Below, piece after piece: positions 28,848 through 38,516 of a stretch of 64,000 bases of DNA. Below the pieces are notes generated by a model, which saw only the letters and a program-made list of their open reading frames with translations, was not told the DNA's origin and did not search any database. The first letter of the stretch is position 1. Every line of letters starts with the position of its first letter. Made by a program: the position numbers and the translations under genes. Source of the stretch: Phycisphaerales bacterium PN19_bin_20 (GTDB lineage Bacteria > Planctomycetota > Phycisphaerae > Phycisphaerales > UBA1924); NCBI GenBank assembly GCA_021173225.1, contig JAJOLK010000011.1, forward strand, positions 23,679 through 87,678. Direction: 5' to 3'.

Positions 28848-28904
28848 GTCCGTCGCAGTCTTCGCGCACTGCCGAAAGCTGCACGCCAACGATCGTACTT
28901 CACC

Positions 28905-28937
28905 AGCACGGGCCCGCGCCCGTGCTTTGTTCTTTAT
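28905..28937 (+). terminator. Rho-independent terminator after rpmB
   Basis: AGCACGGGC (28905-28913) pairs perfectly with GCCCGTGCT (28918-28926) and is followed by TTTGTTCTTT. It separates rpmB from the mcsA operon. Confidence 0.85.
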
Positions 28938-28998
28938 GCCCCGGCATGAACCCGCGTTCCAGCGCACCACGGCAGGCCTGCGCCGCTAAGCTCAACAC

Positions 28999-29790
28999 AT
29001 GAAGTGCGATCGGTGCAACGCCGAGGCCACGGTTCACGAGGTCATGATCCGCCAGGGCCAGCACGCCGAGCGCCACCTCTGCGAGCGCTGCGCCGCCAAG
29101 CTGGGGCTCTTCGGCAAGCGCAACCCAGGTGCCGCTCTCAGGCCCAGCAAAGGCCCTAAGCCGCCGACCGCCGGTGACGCACCAATCGAACCGCCCAAGC
29201 CCACACATTCGTTCTCGATCACGCCGGTAAGCAAGCTGCCGGGCCCCTCGGGCGGGACCGCTCCGGTGCCCGCCCTGGGCCCACCCGCCCCCGCGCGCGC
29301 CGGCACCTGCCGCGGGTGCGGCATAACCATGGCCAGCTTCCGCCAAGATGAACGCCTCGGCTGCCCGCGCTGCTATGACGAACTGGGCGAGACCCTCGCG
29401 GGCCTGATCGAGCGCGTTCACGACGGCGCGTCATGCCACGTCGGCAAGATCCCCAAGCGCCTCCTTGCCGAGGCTCGAATTCGAGCCGCCACCCCCGGCG
29501 TCACGCCCGATGCGCCCGCTTCCATCGCGCTCACCTCCAGTTCGCCAGCCGCCAGTTCTTCAACCCCCGCTTCTTCAACCCCCGGCGCGCCCGCGCTCCC
29601 GGCATTAACCATCGAGGTTTCAGCCCGGCGCAAGAGCTTGCGTGAGCAGCTCGCCCGCGCCGTCGAGCTTGAGCAGTACGAGCAGGCCGCCAAGCTGCGC
29701 GATGAACTCGCCCGGCTTGATCGCCTGCTCTCGACAACGATCGTTCAGCCCGCGCCTGACGCGAAACGCCGCTTAGAGGGCACGCCGTGA
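28999..29790 (+). CDS. mcsA: McsA-like activator of protein arginine kinase
   Basis: A 263-residue zinc protein that in Bacillus activates McsB. Two zinc modules are visible, Cys3/Cys6/Cys28/Cys31 and a second CxxC...CxxC at about 103-125. A Ser/Thr/Pro/Ala linker follows (170-200), then a UvrB/UvrC motif (SLREQLARAVELEQYEQAAKLRDEL, about 212-240). The linker makes it longer than Bacillus McsA (about 185). Its end overlaps mcsB by four bases (GTGA), the expected partner. Confidence 0.88.
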   Translation: MKCDRCNAEATVHEVMIRQGQHAERHLCERCAAKLGLFGKRNPGAALRPSKGPKPPTAGDAPIEPPKPTHSFSITPVSKLPGPSGGTAPVPALGPPAPARAGTCRGCGITMASFRQDERLGCPRCYDELGETLAGLIERVHDGASCHVGKIPKRLLAEARIRAATPGVTPDAPASIALTSSSPAASSSTPASSTPGAPALPALTIEVSARRKSLREQLARAVELEQYEQAAKLRDELARLDRLLSTTIVQPAPDAKRRLEGTP

Positions 29791-30884
29791 GTGACACGCG
29801 CGCCCCATGGTCAGTGGAGTCTGCACGCCGCGGCGCGGGGTGGCTGCTGGGCGGTGCGATCGATGGTGACGTGGTCGTTTCCTGCCGCGTCCGCCTGGCC
29901 CGCAACCTCAGCGGTTTCCCGTTCCTCTCGCGTGCCACCCTTGACCAGCGACTTGAGGTCATGGACGCCGTCCGCGCGCAAATCGCCCGCGCCAGCCTCG
30001 GCCCCGCGCTGCTGTGGGCCAACATACACGAGCTGCCCAGCCTCGAGCGCACGCTGCTGGTCGAGCGCCACCTGATGAGCAAAGAGCTGGCCAAAGGTGA
30101 CCTCCCGCGCGGGCTGGCGGTCACACTCCCCGACGAGCGCGTCTCGGTCATGGTCAATGAAGAGGACCACCTACGCGTCCAGTGCCTGTTACCCGGCATG
30201 GCCCTCCCGCAAGCCTGGGCCATGGCCAGCGAGGCCGACGACCGCCTCGAAGATGGACTCGATATCGCCTACTCATCACGCTATGGCTACCTCACCGCAT
30301 GCCCGACCAACGTCGGCACCGGCGTCCGCATGAGCGTCATGCTCCACCTCCCCGCCCTCCGCCTCTCCGCCGAGATCGAGAAGGTCAAACGCGCCGCCAG
30401 CGATATGGGCTTAAGCGTCCGCGGCTTCTATGGCGAAAACTCCGAGGCCTCCGGCGACTTATTCCAGATCAGCAACCAGCGCACCCTCGGCCGTCCAGAG
30501 AGCATGATCCTCGCCGAGCTGCACGAGCAGATCGTCCCGACCGTCATCGCCTACGAGCGCGCCGCACGCCGCAACCTCCTCGACAAGCAGCCACGCCTGG
30601 TTGAAGATCAGTGTGGGCGGGCCCTGGGCCTGCTGCTGCACGCCCGCCTGCTGACGCCCGAAGAAACCATGGGCGCAATCTCGATGGTCCGCCTTGGCCG
30701 AGCGCTGAACATCGCTGACTGCGCGGGCATCGCCGCCGACGACGCCACGCTCCTGCAGCTCATGCTTCAGGTCCAGCCCGCGCACCTGCAACGAATCGCC
30801 GAGCGGCAGATGGACCAGCAGCAGCGCCGCGAGTACCGGGCTGACCTGGTCCGCCAGCGCCTTACCCCGGCGACCGGCGCGTAG
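29787..30884 (+). CDS. mcsB: Protein arginine kinase McsB
   Basis: This kinase phosphorylates arginine side chains, which marks proteins for ClpCP in Firmicutes. The 365-residue protein has the phosphagen-kinase core: VVSCRVRLARNLSGFPF (29-45), NEEDHLRVQ (124-132) and CPTNVGTGVR (172-181). It starts with GTG overlapping mcsA and is followed two bases later by comF. ClpC and CtsR are not in this window. Creatine/arginine kinases share the fold, but the McsA partner points to McsB. Confidence 0.93.
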   Translation: MSDTRAPWSVESARRGAGWLLGGAIDGDVVVSCRVRLARNLSGFPFLSRATLDQRLEVMDAVRAQIARASLGPALLWANIHELPSLERTLLVERHLMSKELAKGDLPRGLAVTLPDERVSVMVNEEDHLRVQCLLPGMALPQAWAMASEADDRLEDGLDIAYSSRYGYLTACPTNVGTGVRMSVMLHLPALRLSAEIEKVKRAASDMGLSVRGFYGENSEASGDLFQISNQRTLGRPESMILAELHEQIVPTVIAYERAARRNLLDKQPRLVEDQCGRALGLLLHARLLTPEETMGAISMVRLGRALNIADCAGIAADDATLLQLMLQVQPAHLQRIAERQMDQQQRREYRADLVRQRLTPATGA

Positions 30885-30886
30885 CC

Positions 30887-31960
30887 GTGCCCCAGCACGA
30901 CAAACAACCACGCTTCGTCTGGCCCCCGCCCAAACCAAAGGCTGGGCCATCCTCTCGGCCACCCGCCGACGCCGTACACACCGCAGATCTCCGTCGCGAC
31001 CCGCCAACCTCGCCGGCAACTTCGCCACGCCGGCCTGCGCAGGCCCCGCGCCTCGCCGATTGGCTCTGGGACATCGAGCGCACCTGGCTGGGCGTGCACG
31101 CCGCCCCGCTTCAACGACGCCTCCAAGCCCACAACCTCAGCCCAGACCCCGGCGACGTTTACTGCTGGCGCTGCGGGCACGCCATCGGACCGATGGAAAG
31201 TGACGCCCGCGGCTGCGCTCGCTGCCGCCCGCTCCGCCTCCCATGGCATGAAACCGTCCGCCTCGGTGCTTACGGCGGGCTCTGGCGACGCTGCGTGCTT
31301 GAGGTCAAGTTTCAGCGCTTCGGCGCCCTCGGCACATCCCTGGGCCGTGAGCTTGGACGCCAAGTCTCACAGCGCCTCACCGACCAAGGCCTCAACCCGC
31401 GCGACGCCATCATCGTCCCCGTCCCCACCAGCCTGACACGCCGCCTCGCCCGAGGCATCGACCACCCGCTCTGGCTCGCCCGCGGCGTCGCCAGCGTCAC
31501 CGGCGGCACGCTCTGGCAGGCCCTCTCGCGCCAAAATCGCCCAGCGCAGGCCCTGCTGCCCAAAAGCTCGCGCGAGGAGAACCTTCGCGGCGCGTTCACC
31601 CCAAGCCAGCACGTCAGGATTGCCGCCGCACTCAAGCGAACGGCGAACGCCTATCCCAACCCGACGGCCCCCGCGCCCCGATTTCTGAAATTTTTCTGCC
31701 AGCGGTGCGTGCCCCGCGCAATCAATGACCGCCTCGGCCGCCCTGGTCTGGTCGTGCTAGTTGACGACGTGACGACCACCGGCGCGACGGCGCTCACGGC
31801 CAGCAAGGCCTTCAATCAGGCATGGAAAGCCTTGTCAGATCAAGAGTTACGCATTGTTCTAGGGGTGGTGGCAGTGACCGGCCGCACGCGCCGGGCCGAG
31901 CAGCCAGCAAGTGACGACGGGAGAGATGACGGCGATAGCGCAGAAGGTTCTAGGACGTAA
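30887..31960 (+). CDS. comF: ComF-family phosphoribosyltransferase-like protein
   Basis: A 357-residue member of the ComF/GntX family, which in competent bacteria assists DNA uptake or processing of single strands. A zinc site is formed by Cys93/Cys96 and Cys110/Cys113 (CWRC...CARC). The type I PRTase domain has IIVPVPTS, REENLRGAF and the PRPP loop VVLVDDVTTTGAT (about 289-301). The protein has a 50-residue Pro-rich N-terminal extension and an insert near 240-270, longer than the usual 230. It starts two bases after mcsB. Its role here is not known. Confidence 0.87.
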   Translation: MPQHDKQPRFVWPPPKPKAGPSSRPPADAVHTADLRRDPPTSPATSPRRPAQAPRLADWLWDIERTWLGVHAAPLQRRLQAHNLSPDPGDVYCWRCGHAIGPMESDARGCARCRPLRLPWHETVRLGAYGGLWRRCVLEVKFQRFGALGTSLGRELGRQVSQRLTDQGLNPRDAIIVPVPTSLTRRLARGIDHPLWLARGVASVTGGTLWQALSRQNRPAQALLPKSSREENLRGAFTPSQHVRIAAALKRTANAYPNPTAPAPRFLKFFCQRCVPRAINDRLGRPGLVVLVDDVTTTGATALTASKAFNQAWKALSDQELRIVLGVVAVTGRTRRAEQPASDDGRDDGDSAEGSRT

Positions 31961-32070
31961 TGGAGTGGTCATTCGGGTCTCGTACGGGTCGAGTTGGGGG
32001 GCGGCTGGTTGATGACGTGGGGAAAAGCTCTCGAGCGTGAAGGGCGGGTCAAGGATTTTGGGGTGGCGGC

Positions 32071-32098
32071 TTGACGGGGCTCGGCGGGGGCGTATAGT
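32071..32098 (+). promoter_or_regulatory. Promoter of the isolated 16S rRNA gene
   Basis: TTGACG at 32071-32076 and TATAGT at 32093-32098 are 16 bases apart, the best sigma-70-type promoter in the window. The first processing-stem arm begins 59 bases downstream. The transcript leader is about 355 bases. Confidence 0.8.
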
Positions 32099-32157
32099 CC
32101 CCTCCCACACGCGAGAGCGAGTGGGCCTCGCCTCTGGCGAGTATATCCTTGAAAAGT

Positions 32158-32171
32158 AAACAGTTGGGTCG
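32158..32171 (+). other. 5' arm of the 16S rRNA processing stem
   Basis: AAACAGTTGGGTCG is the exact reverse complement of CGACCCAACTGTTT at 34050-34063, giving a 14-bp perfect stem around the 16S gene alone, the kind cut by RNase III. Two more pairs (one G-U) extend it outward. Confidence 0.85.
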
Positions 32172-32333
32172 TCCACGAGAGTGTGCGATCGGGCAGGGGT
32201 TCACTCCCTGAGCTTGACCAGTTCAAGCCCGATCGATCAAGGTTCGTCGGTTCACACCGGCGGGCATATCTCATCGTGACGACGTATTGGCATTATATGC
32301 CCTTATTAGTCGATATTGAGTTTGCCAGAAAGG

Positions 32334-32449
32334 TACCCGTCAAGCCGACGGGTATGCCGGGAGCAATCCCGGAGAGACCGCCCCGCAGCAATGCGGGGAA
32401 CAGGTCAGCGCTTCAGATCCGCATCAATGCCGGTGGGCTTGCTCACCGG
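32334..32449 (+). other. Chain of hairpins in the 16S leader
   Basis: Four perfect hairpins follow each other: TACCCGTC/GACGGGTA (32334-32354), CCGGGA/TCCCGG with a GCAA tetraloop (32357-32372), CCCCGC/GCGGGG (32381-32398, inside an outer GACC/GGTC pair) and CCGGTG/CACCGG (32430-32449). They end 12 bases before the mature 16S. They may guide folding or antitermination of the rRNA transcript; no boxA was recognised. Confidence 0.7.
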
Positions 32450-32461
32450 TGAAACGGAAAA

Positions 32462-33951
<1,490 letters not shown>

Positions 33952-34049
33952 GATTCCTTAGACCGGACCACCAGAGAGATCTGGTACCGGTTGTCAGCAT
34001 ATTCTCGCCCGCCGCAAGGCGGATAGCGTCCGAGCAATCGGACGCGAAC

Positions 34050-34063
34050 CGACCCAACTGTTT
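34050..34063 (+). other. 3' arm of the 16S rRNA processing stem
   Basis: CGACCCAACTGTTT pairs with the leader arm at 32158-32171 over 14 perfect base pairs. Its position about 105 bases after the mature 3' end shows that the precursor is closed around 16S only. Confidence 0.85.
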
Positions 34064-34090
34064 GCGATCTAACCAGAGCAATCTGGCGAG

Positions 34091-34124
34091 ACACCCGGCC
34101 TAACCGCCGGGTGTTTTCGTTTTG
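34091..34124 (+). terminator. Rho-independent terminator of the 16S unit
   Basis: ACACCCGGC (34091-34099) pairs perfectly with GCCGGGTGT (34106-34114), followed by TTTTCGTTTTGA. It ends the 16S transcript about 180 bases after the gene. Confidence 0.9.
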
Positions 34125-34348
34125 ACACATTTTCCTGGCGCGTCGGAATCTCACGCATTCTCCGAGCTCTCTGCAGCGCAAACCCCCGCCCTCCGCCTGG
34201 TGAACTGCCAGCAATTCCAGATACCTGATGACCGCGTCGGGGGTTGTTCAGGCGCTCCGGTCCACGTTCCTCACCGACCCGACCTTCGTTTATCACCCGC
34301 CAATCCTCACGCCTCACCCCCCACGCAGCACCCGCCAATCCGCGCTCC

Positions 34349-34840
34349 TCACGCCTTATCGCCCGCCACCGCCACCGGCCGCAGCATCTCCACCACGCAC
34401 GCACGGAACCCGTGCCGCGCAAACACCGCCCGCGCTGCCTCGTTGAACTGCCCCGTGTGCAGCCTGATCTGCTTGACACCAATGGTCGCAAACCTCGCCG
34501 CCGCCGCCTCGATGAGCCCCGACGCCACCCCGTGCCCTCGGCACGACGGCTCCACCCACAGGTCGTGGATCCACCCGCACTCAGGCACCCAAAAAATCGG
34601 CACCTCCGGCTCAACCGTCCCGACCGTAAACCCCACCAGCCGCCCCTGCTCCTCCGCTACCAGCAGCACGCTCCGCGGGTCCGCCGCGCGCAGCGGCAAC
34701 CACACGGCATAACGCTCCAGCACGTCCGGCACAACCCTGAACCGTTCCGCATCCGCCCGCTCGTGCAGGTCGCACAACTGCCGCACCATCGGCAAGATCG
34801 CCGGCACATCCCCCGCAGTCGCGTTTCGAATCTTCGTCAT
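34349..34840 (-). CDS. GNAT-family N-acetyltransferase
   Basis: A 163-residue acetyltransferase using acetyl-CoA on an unknown amine. ATG at 34840 begins MTKIRNATAGDVPAI, the normal GNAT start. Motif A is seen as IHDLWVEPSCRGHGVASGLIE (about 92-112), and motif B as HTGQFNEAARAVFARHGF. A GGGTAC-family hairpin repeat lies 44 bases upstream. The C-terminal tail is short and basic. The substrate cannot be inferred. Confidence 0.88.
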   Translation of the reverse strand: MTKIRNATAGDVPAILPMVRQLCDLHERADAERFRVVPDVLERYAVWLPLRAADPRSVLLVAEEQGRLVGFTVGTVEPEVPIFWVPECGWIHDLWVEPSCRGHGVASGLIEAAAARFATIGVKQIRLHTGQFNEAARAVFARHGFRACVVEMLRPVAVAGDKA

Positions 34841-34883
34841 GGCCCAGCGTACGGTGCGGATTCTCGCTTGAGCTTGTGCGTCT

Positions 34884-34907
34884 GGGTACACCCACGCTCC
34901 GTGTGGG
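34884..34907. repeat. Third copy of the GGGTAC hairpin repeat
   Basis: It begins GGGTAC and contains CCCACGCTCCGTGTGGG, a stem-loop. Length and internal spacing are the same as in the two copies upstream of mdh. It lies upstream of the GNAT gene. Confidence 0.65.
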
Positions 34908-34980
34908 TCGTGGCTCTTTCGCCTTTGGTTCTGTTCGCGAGCACAAGTGTCAGGAAGAGTCCGTGTGAGTTCGCCCCCGC

Positions 34981-35745
34981 TTACTTCGTCGTGCCCTTAC
35001 CACCTGCCGTCCCCCCGCCCGCAGTCGGCAGCGCCATCGTCGCCACCGCCAGCACCCGGCGCGACTTGGCATCCTCTCGATAAACCACCAGCCGTGCGTT
35101 TGCTTGCACCAGGTCCTTCGGCAGCGTCAGCCGCACACGCGCATGCCCCGCGCCCGACCTGCTCTCAAACACCCGCACCACCCGCTCGTGCTTGAGCGTC
35201 GCACCGGCGTTCTCGCCTGCCGTCACCTTTGATTCCAGCCCGCTCTCAACCACCGCCACGTTCAGAAACTCCCCGCCGCCCGCGCCGGGTGTCAGCACGT
35301 CCAGGCTCAGTTCCCCGGCCTTGCCGGCCCGATCAACCCGAAAGCTCAGCGCCCTCAATTCCTCCGCGGCTCCGAACTTCTCCTTGCTCGCACCCGCGCT
35401 CTTGGCCGCCGAGATCGTCCGCTCCGCCCTCTGGCGCTCAGACCCCACAAAGCTCTCAACCCCGCCAACCACCATGTTCGGCGTGTACGTTCGCCCGCCC
35501 TCAAGCAGCGCGGCCGAGGCCCGCTGCCGTGACGTGAACGCCGCCTTCGCAAACCGGTCCGGCCACCCAAGCTTGTCCCAGTAGTCCAGGTGGAACGCCA
35601 GCAGCACCAGCGACCCATCACGCGCCGCCTCGGTCTTGGCCAGCTCGCCCAGCACGTCATCCGCGGGCGGGCACGATGAACATCCTTCGCTGGTGTACAG
35701 CTCCACCACCACGCTGCCGGCCTTCGCGTCAGCGCTGCGTTTCAC
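34981..35745 (-). CDS. DUF1223 thioredoxin-like protein
   Basis: A 254-residue protein of the DUF1223 family. VVVELYTSEGCSSCPPAD near residues 12-29 gives a thioredoxin-like CxxC (Cys22, Cys25). HLDYWDKLGWPDRFAKAAFTSRQ and YTPNMVVGGVESFVG follow, typical of the family. Most members are exported, but here no signal peptide is seen. The only usable start is GTG at 35745, because an in-frame TGA lies six bases upstream. That start is the last unit of a heptamer array rich in ATG and GTG. The gene is divergent from lnt. Confidence 0.85.
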   Translation of the reverse strand: MKRSADAKAGSVVVELYTSEGCSSCPPADDVLGELAKTEAARDGSLVLLAFHLDYWDKLGWPDRFAKAAFTSRQRASAALLEGGRTYTPNMVVGGVESFVGSERQRAERTISAAKSAGASKEKFGAAEELRALSFRVDRAGKAGELSLDVLTPGAGGGEFLNVAVVESGLESKVTAGENAGATLKHERVVRVFESRSGAGHARVRLTLPKDLVQANARLVVYREDAKSRRVLAVATMALPTAGGGTAGGKGTTK

Positions 35746-35777
35746 CGCTCACCGCTCATCGCTCATGGCTCATGGCT
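35743..35777 (-). repeat. Heptamer array of start codons before the DUF1223 gene
   Basis: On the minus strand five 7-base units follow each other: ATGAGCC, ATGAGCG, ATGAGCG, GTGAGCG and GTGAAAC. Each begins with a start codon but in a different frame, and all except the last run into a nearby TGA. A GGGGGA sequence stands upstream of the first ATG. Units can be gained or lost by slippage, which would shift the frame. Confidence 0.75.
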
Positions 35778-35824
35778 GCTTCCCCCGCAATAATCGCCAC
35801 GTGACCCTACCGCCCACACCAACC

Positions 35825-37759
35825 ATGCAACCCACCCCCGCCCGATCAACGCGCGCGACCGCACTTTGGTGCCTCGCCCTCGGCCTGCTCTGGGCCGCCG
35901 CGCTCCCAGGCACCTTTGACGCCGCCACCCTCGGCAACCCACTCGCCGCACTCGCTGGCTCGCTCGCCCTTGTCGCCCTCCCGCTCGTCGCTGGCTCCTT
36001 CGGTGCCAGCAATCCCATCTCCGCCGCCCCACCTCTCGCCCCACGTCGCCGCCTCGCTCACCTCCGCCGCCCCCTGCTCGCCGCGCTCGCCTTCGCCCTC
36101 GGCACGATCCCCGGCTGGTGCATCGTCCACGCCTTCATGTGGGCCGTCACCATCCCGGGCATGATCGGCCTGCAGTTCTACCTCGCCCTCTGGCAAGGCC
36201 TCATCGTCTTGCTGTGGGCACTGCTCTTACGCCGCGGCACCCTTGCCGCACTCGCCCCCGTCCTCATCGTCGGGCTTGAGTACCTCCGCACCGAGGTCGT
36301 CCTCGGCGGCTACCCCTGGTACACCCTCGGCCAAGCCTCCATCGATCAACCTTGGGCCCGCTTCGCCGCCATCGCCGGCGTCAGCGGCGTATCGCTCATC
36401 ACCTGCGCCCTCTGCGTCACCCTCGTGGGCATCATCACCCGCCAGTTCCGCTGGCGCGCCATCGCCGTGGGCGTCGCGATCGTCGTCCTCGCTTCGATCC
36501 TCCCCGCGCTGCTCACGACCGCCACCGCCCCCACCAGCGCCACTGCCCCCGCCCGCACGTTCACCGTCGCCGTCATCCAGACCAACCTCCCGCAAAACAA
36601 CAAAATTTCCTGGCCCCAGCAGCAGCGCTACGAGGCCATGGCCCGATGGCTCCAGCTCACCCGCCTCGCCGCCGCCCCCGGCTCGCAGGGCCAGCGCCCA
36701 GACCTCATCCTCTGGCCCGAAACCATGTTCCCCGGCCTGGCCCTCAACTCAGAGGCCATTGCCGTCATTGACCAAGCCAAGCTCGCCTACACCCTCAAAG
36801 AGCCCGACGGCCGCGAGCTCCAACTCGGCGCCGGCGCCTACGCCCGCGCGCTCCAAGACGTCCAGGCCCAGATCCAAGTCCCCATCCTCGTCGGTGCCAT
36901 CGCCCTCGACGGCCTCAAGCTCAAGCCCAAAGACGACGGCTCAATCGACGTCAGCTTCGACGCCAAGTTCAACAGCGCCGTGCTCATTGACCAACACGAC
37001 GCCCAACAACGCCGCTATGACAAAATCGAGCTCACCCCCTTCGGCGAGTACATCCCCTTCGTCTGGCGCTTCAAGTCCATCGAGCAGGCCCTGATGAACT
37101 TCGCCGCCCCCGGCATGGGCTTTGACCTCGCGCGCGGCCGCAGCCCCCAGCCGCTCACACTCAGCACCGCCACGCCCGCGAGCGCAGCCACGCCCAACGT
37201 CCCCGCGCCGCGCCTCGCCGTACCCATCTGCTACGAGGTCAGCTTCCCCGCCGCCAGCCGCCGCCTCTCCTACGCCCGCGGCACCCGCACCGCCGACGTC
37301 CTGCTCAACCTCTCAAACGACGGCTGGTTCGGCGACTCAGACTTCTCACGCCGCATCCACACACTCATGGCCCGCTGGCGCTGCATCGAGCTGGGCCTGC
37401 CCATGGTCCGCGCCGTCAACACCGGGCAGTCCTGCGCCATCGACGCGCTCGGCAACGTCAATACCGGCTCAGCCAAGGCCGCCTGGGCCGAACTCTCAGG
37501 CAACACACTCATCCCCGCCGGCCCAGCGGTGGGGGGTATCGTCGGCAGCGAGCTCTTCCGCCGTGAGGGCGTCGTCATCGCACAAATCCTGCTCCCCGAA
37601 TCCTCCGGTACGCTCTTTGGCAAAGCTGGTGACGTCATCGGCCCGCTGTGCGCCGCCGCCGCCGTCGTCATGGCAATCCTCGGGCTCCTTGGCCCCCGCG
37701 CCCGCGCCCCCACCCGCGCCCCCACCCGCGCCCCCACCCGCGCCCCCACCCGCTCCTGA
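35825..37759 (+). CDS. lnt: Apolipoprotein N-acyltransferase
   Basis: This inner-membrane enzyme adds the third acyl chain to lipoproteins. About 644 residues from ATG at 35825; GTG at 35801 is also possible. Five or six N-terminal membrane segments (about 10-230) are followed by a nitrilase-like periplasmic domain with catalytic Glu near 299 (LWPETMFPG), Lys near 400 (KIELTPFGEYIPF) and Cys near 469 (VPICYEVSFP). A last membrane helix lies near 610-630. The C terminus ends in a repeated RAPT tetrapeptide. Lnt normally marks diderm bacteria, in line with the lipoprotein genes here. Confidence 0.93.
   Translation: MQPTPARSTRATALWCLALGLLWAAALPGTFDAATLGNPLAALAGSLALVALPLVAGSFGASNPISAAPPLAPRRRLAHLRRPLLAALAFALGTIPGWCIVHAFMWAVTIPGMIGLQFYLALWQGLIVLLWALLLRRGTLAALAPVLIVGLEYLRTEVVLGGYPWYTLGQASIDQPWARFAAIAGVSGVSLITCALCVTLVGIITRQFRWRAIAVGVAIVVLASILPALLTTATAPTSATAPARTFTVAVIQTNLPQNNKISWPQQQRYEAMARWLQLTRLAAAPGSQGQRPDLILWPETMFPGLALNSEAIAVIDQAKLAYTLKEPDGRELQLGAGAYARALQDVQAQIQVPILVGAIALDGLKLKPKDDGSIDVSFDAKFNSAVLIDQHDAQQRRYDKIELTPFGEYIPFVWRFKSIEQALMNFAAPGMGFDLARGRSPQPLTLSTATPASAATPNVPAPRLAVPICYEVSFPAASRRLSYARGTRTADVLLNLSNDGWFGDSDFSRRIHTLMARWRCIELGLPMVRAVNTGQSCAIDALGNVNTGSAKAAWAELSGNTLIPAGPAVGGIVGSELFRREGVVIAQILLPESSGTLFGKAGDVIGPLCAAAAVVMAILGLLGPRARAPTRAPTRAPTRAPTRS
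37705..37752 (+). repeat. Four 12-bp units at the lnt 3' end
   Basis: CGCCCCCACCCG is repeated four times exactly, coding four Arg-Ala-Pro-Thr units. The stop codon follows two codons later. Because twelve is a multiple of three, copy changes would only lengthen or shorten the tail. Confidence 0.9.
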
Positions 37760-37823
37760 CATTCGCGTCCGCGCCCACCATCAGCCGATGCATCTGCCTG
37801 GGTCAGCCTTTAGGAGAAGCCTC

Positions 37824-38300
37824 ATGTCCATCGCCACGCTCGCGCGCGCCCCCGCACTTGCCGCCCCTCTCCTCGTCCTGCTCGCGGGCCTCGCCGGCTG
37901 CCAGGGTGATATCTCCGACGCCGACATCGAACGCAGCGCCGTCGCGCTCCGCCAAGTTCAAGACGCCGTCGATAAGCCCGGCCGCAATGAGCTGCTCGTT
38001 GACGCACGCTCACGCAAAGAGTGGGAGGCCAAACGCATCCCCTCCGCCATCAACCTCGCCTCCACCCAGGTCGCCGGCGTCAAAGGCCAGGTTGACCCAC
38101 GCCTCGATACCTTCGACCGTCTCATCGTCTATGGCGACAACCCCGGCTCCGCACCCGCACGCGCACTGACCAAAAAACTCGTCCTCACCGGCTACCGCGA
38201 CGTCCGCTTCTTCCCCGGCGGCATCCTCGAATGGGAGGGCGCCGGCCTGCCCACACGCTCTAACCCACCCACCGACGCCACGGGCCCCCTCAGCAAGTAA
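37824..38300 (+). CDS. Rhodanese-fold lipoprotein lacking the catalytic Cys
   Basis: A 158-residue lipoprotein. The leader ends in LAGC (Cys26). Residues 40-145 are a rhodanese fold (ELLVDARSRKEWEAKRIPSAINL, FFPGGILEWEGAGLP). At the active loop the sequence is VYGDNPGSAPARAL, so the usual Cys is absent and no sulfur transfer is expected. It may bind a ligand or protein at the membrane. ATG at 37824 has TAGGAG upstream; an open frame extending into lnt is a shadow. It lies 64 bases after lnt. Confidence 0.85.
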   Translation: MSIATLARAPALAAPLLVLLAGLAGCQGDISDADIERSAVALRQVQDAVDKPGRNELLVDARSRKEWEAKRIPSAINLASTQVAGVKGQVDPRLDTFDRLIVYGDNPGSAPARALTKKLVLTGYRDVRFFPGGILEWEGAGLPTRSNPPTDATGPLSK

Positions 38301-38371
38301 CCAGGCGCTCTCGTCGCCCATGCCTCGAGTGCCGCTGGATTTCGACCTGCTTTGTCGCCCTGATCGCGTGG

Positions 38372-38390
38372 GGCAGGATTCCATCCTGCC
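38372..38390 (+). repeat. Dispersed palindrome, copy 1
   Basis: GGCAGGATTCCATCCTGCC: an 8-bp perfect stem with a three-base loop. It is preceded by TCGCGTGG, the flank shared with other copies. It lies between the converging rhodanese-like lipoprotein and YegP-like genes. Confidence 0.85.
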
Positions 38391-38461
38391 TCTCCTTCCG
38401 CGCACCTCCGCTCGCTCTACCCCTCCGCGCGCCGTTTACCTTTCTTCCTCCAAAACGCACA

Positions 38462-38497
38462 ACGCCCCCGGTCCGCGCTTCCGCTGGCCGAGGGCGT
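38462..38497 (-). terminator. Hairpin after the YegP-like gene
   Basis: ACGCCC (38462-38467) pairs with GGGCGT (38492-38497), with an inner CGG/CCG pair. Read on the minus strand it lies 20 bases after the YegP-like stop and is followed by TTGTGCGTTTTGG. Confidence 0.5.
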
Positions 38498-38516
38498 CGA
38501 TCATCCGCTCACACAC

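Noticed and set aside
32334-32449. Cobalamin or other riboswitch in the hairpin-rich leader
   Set aside because: No B12 box or other conserved core was found, and the region is directly upstream of 16S, so a structured rRNA leader is more likely.
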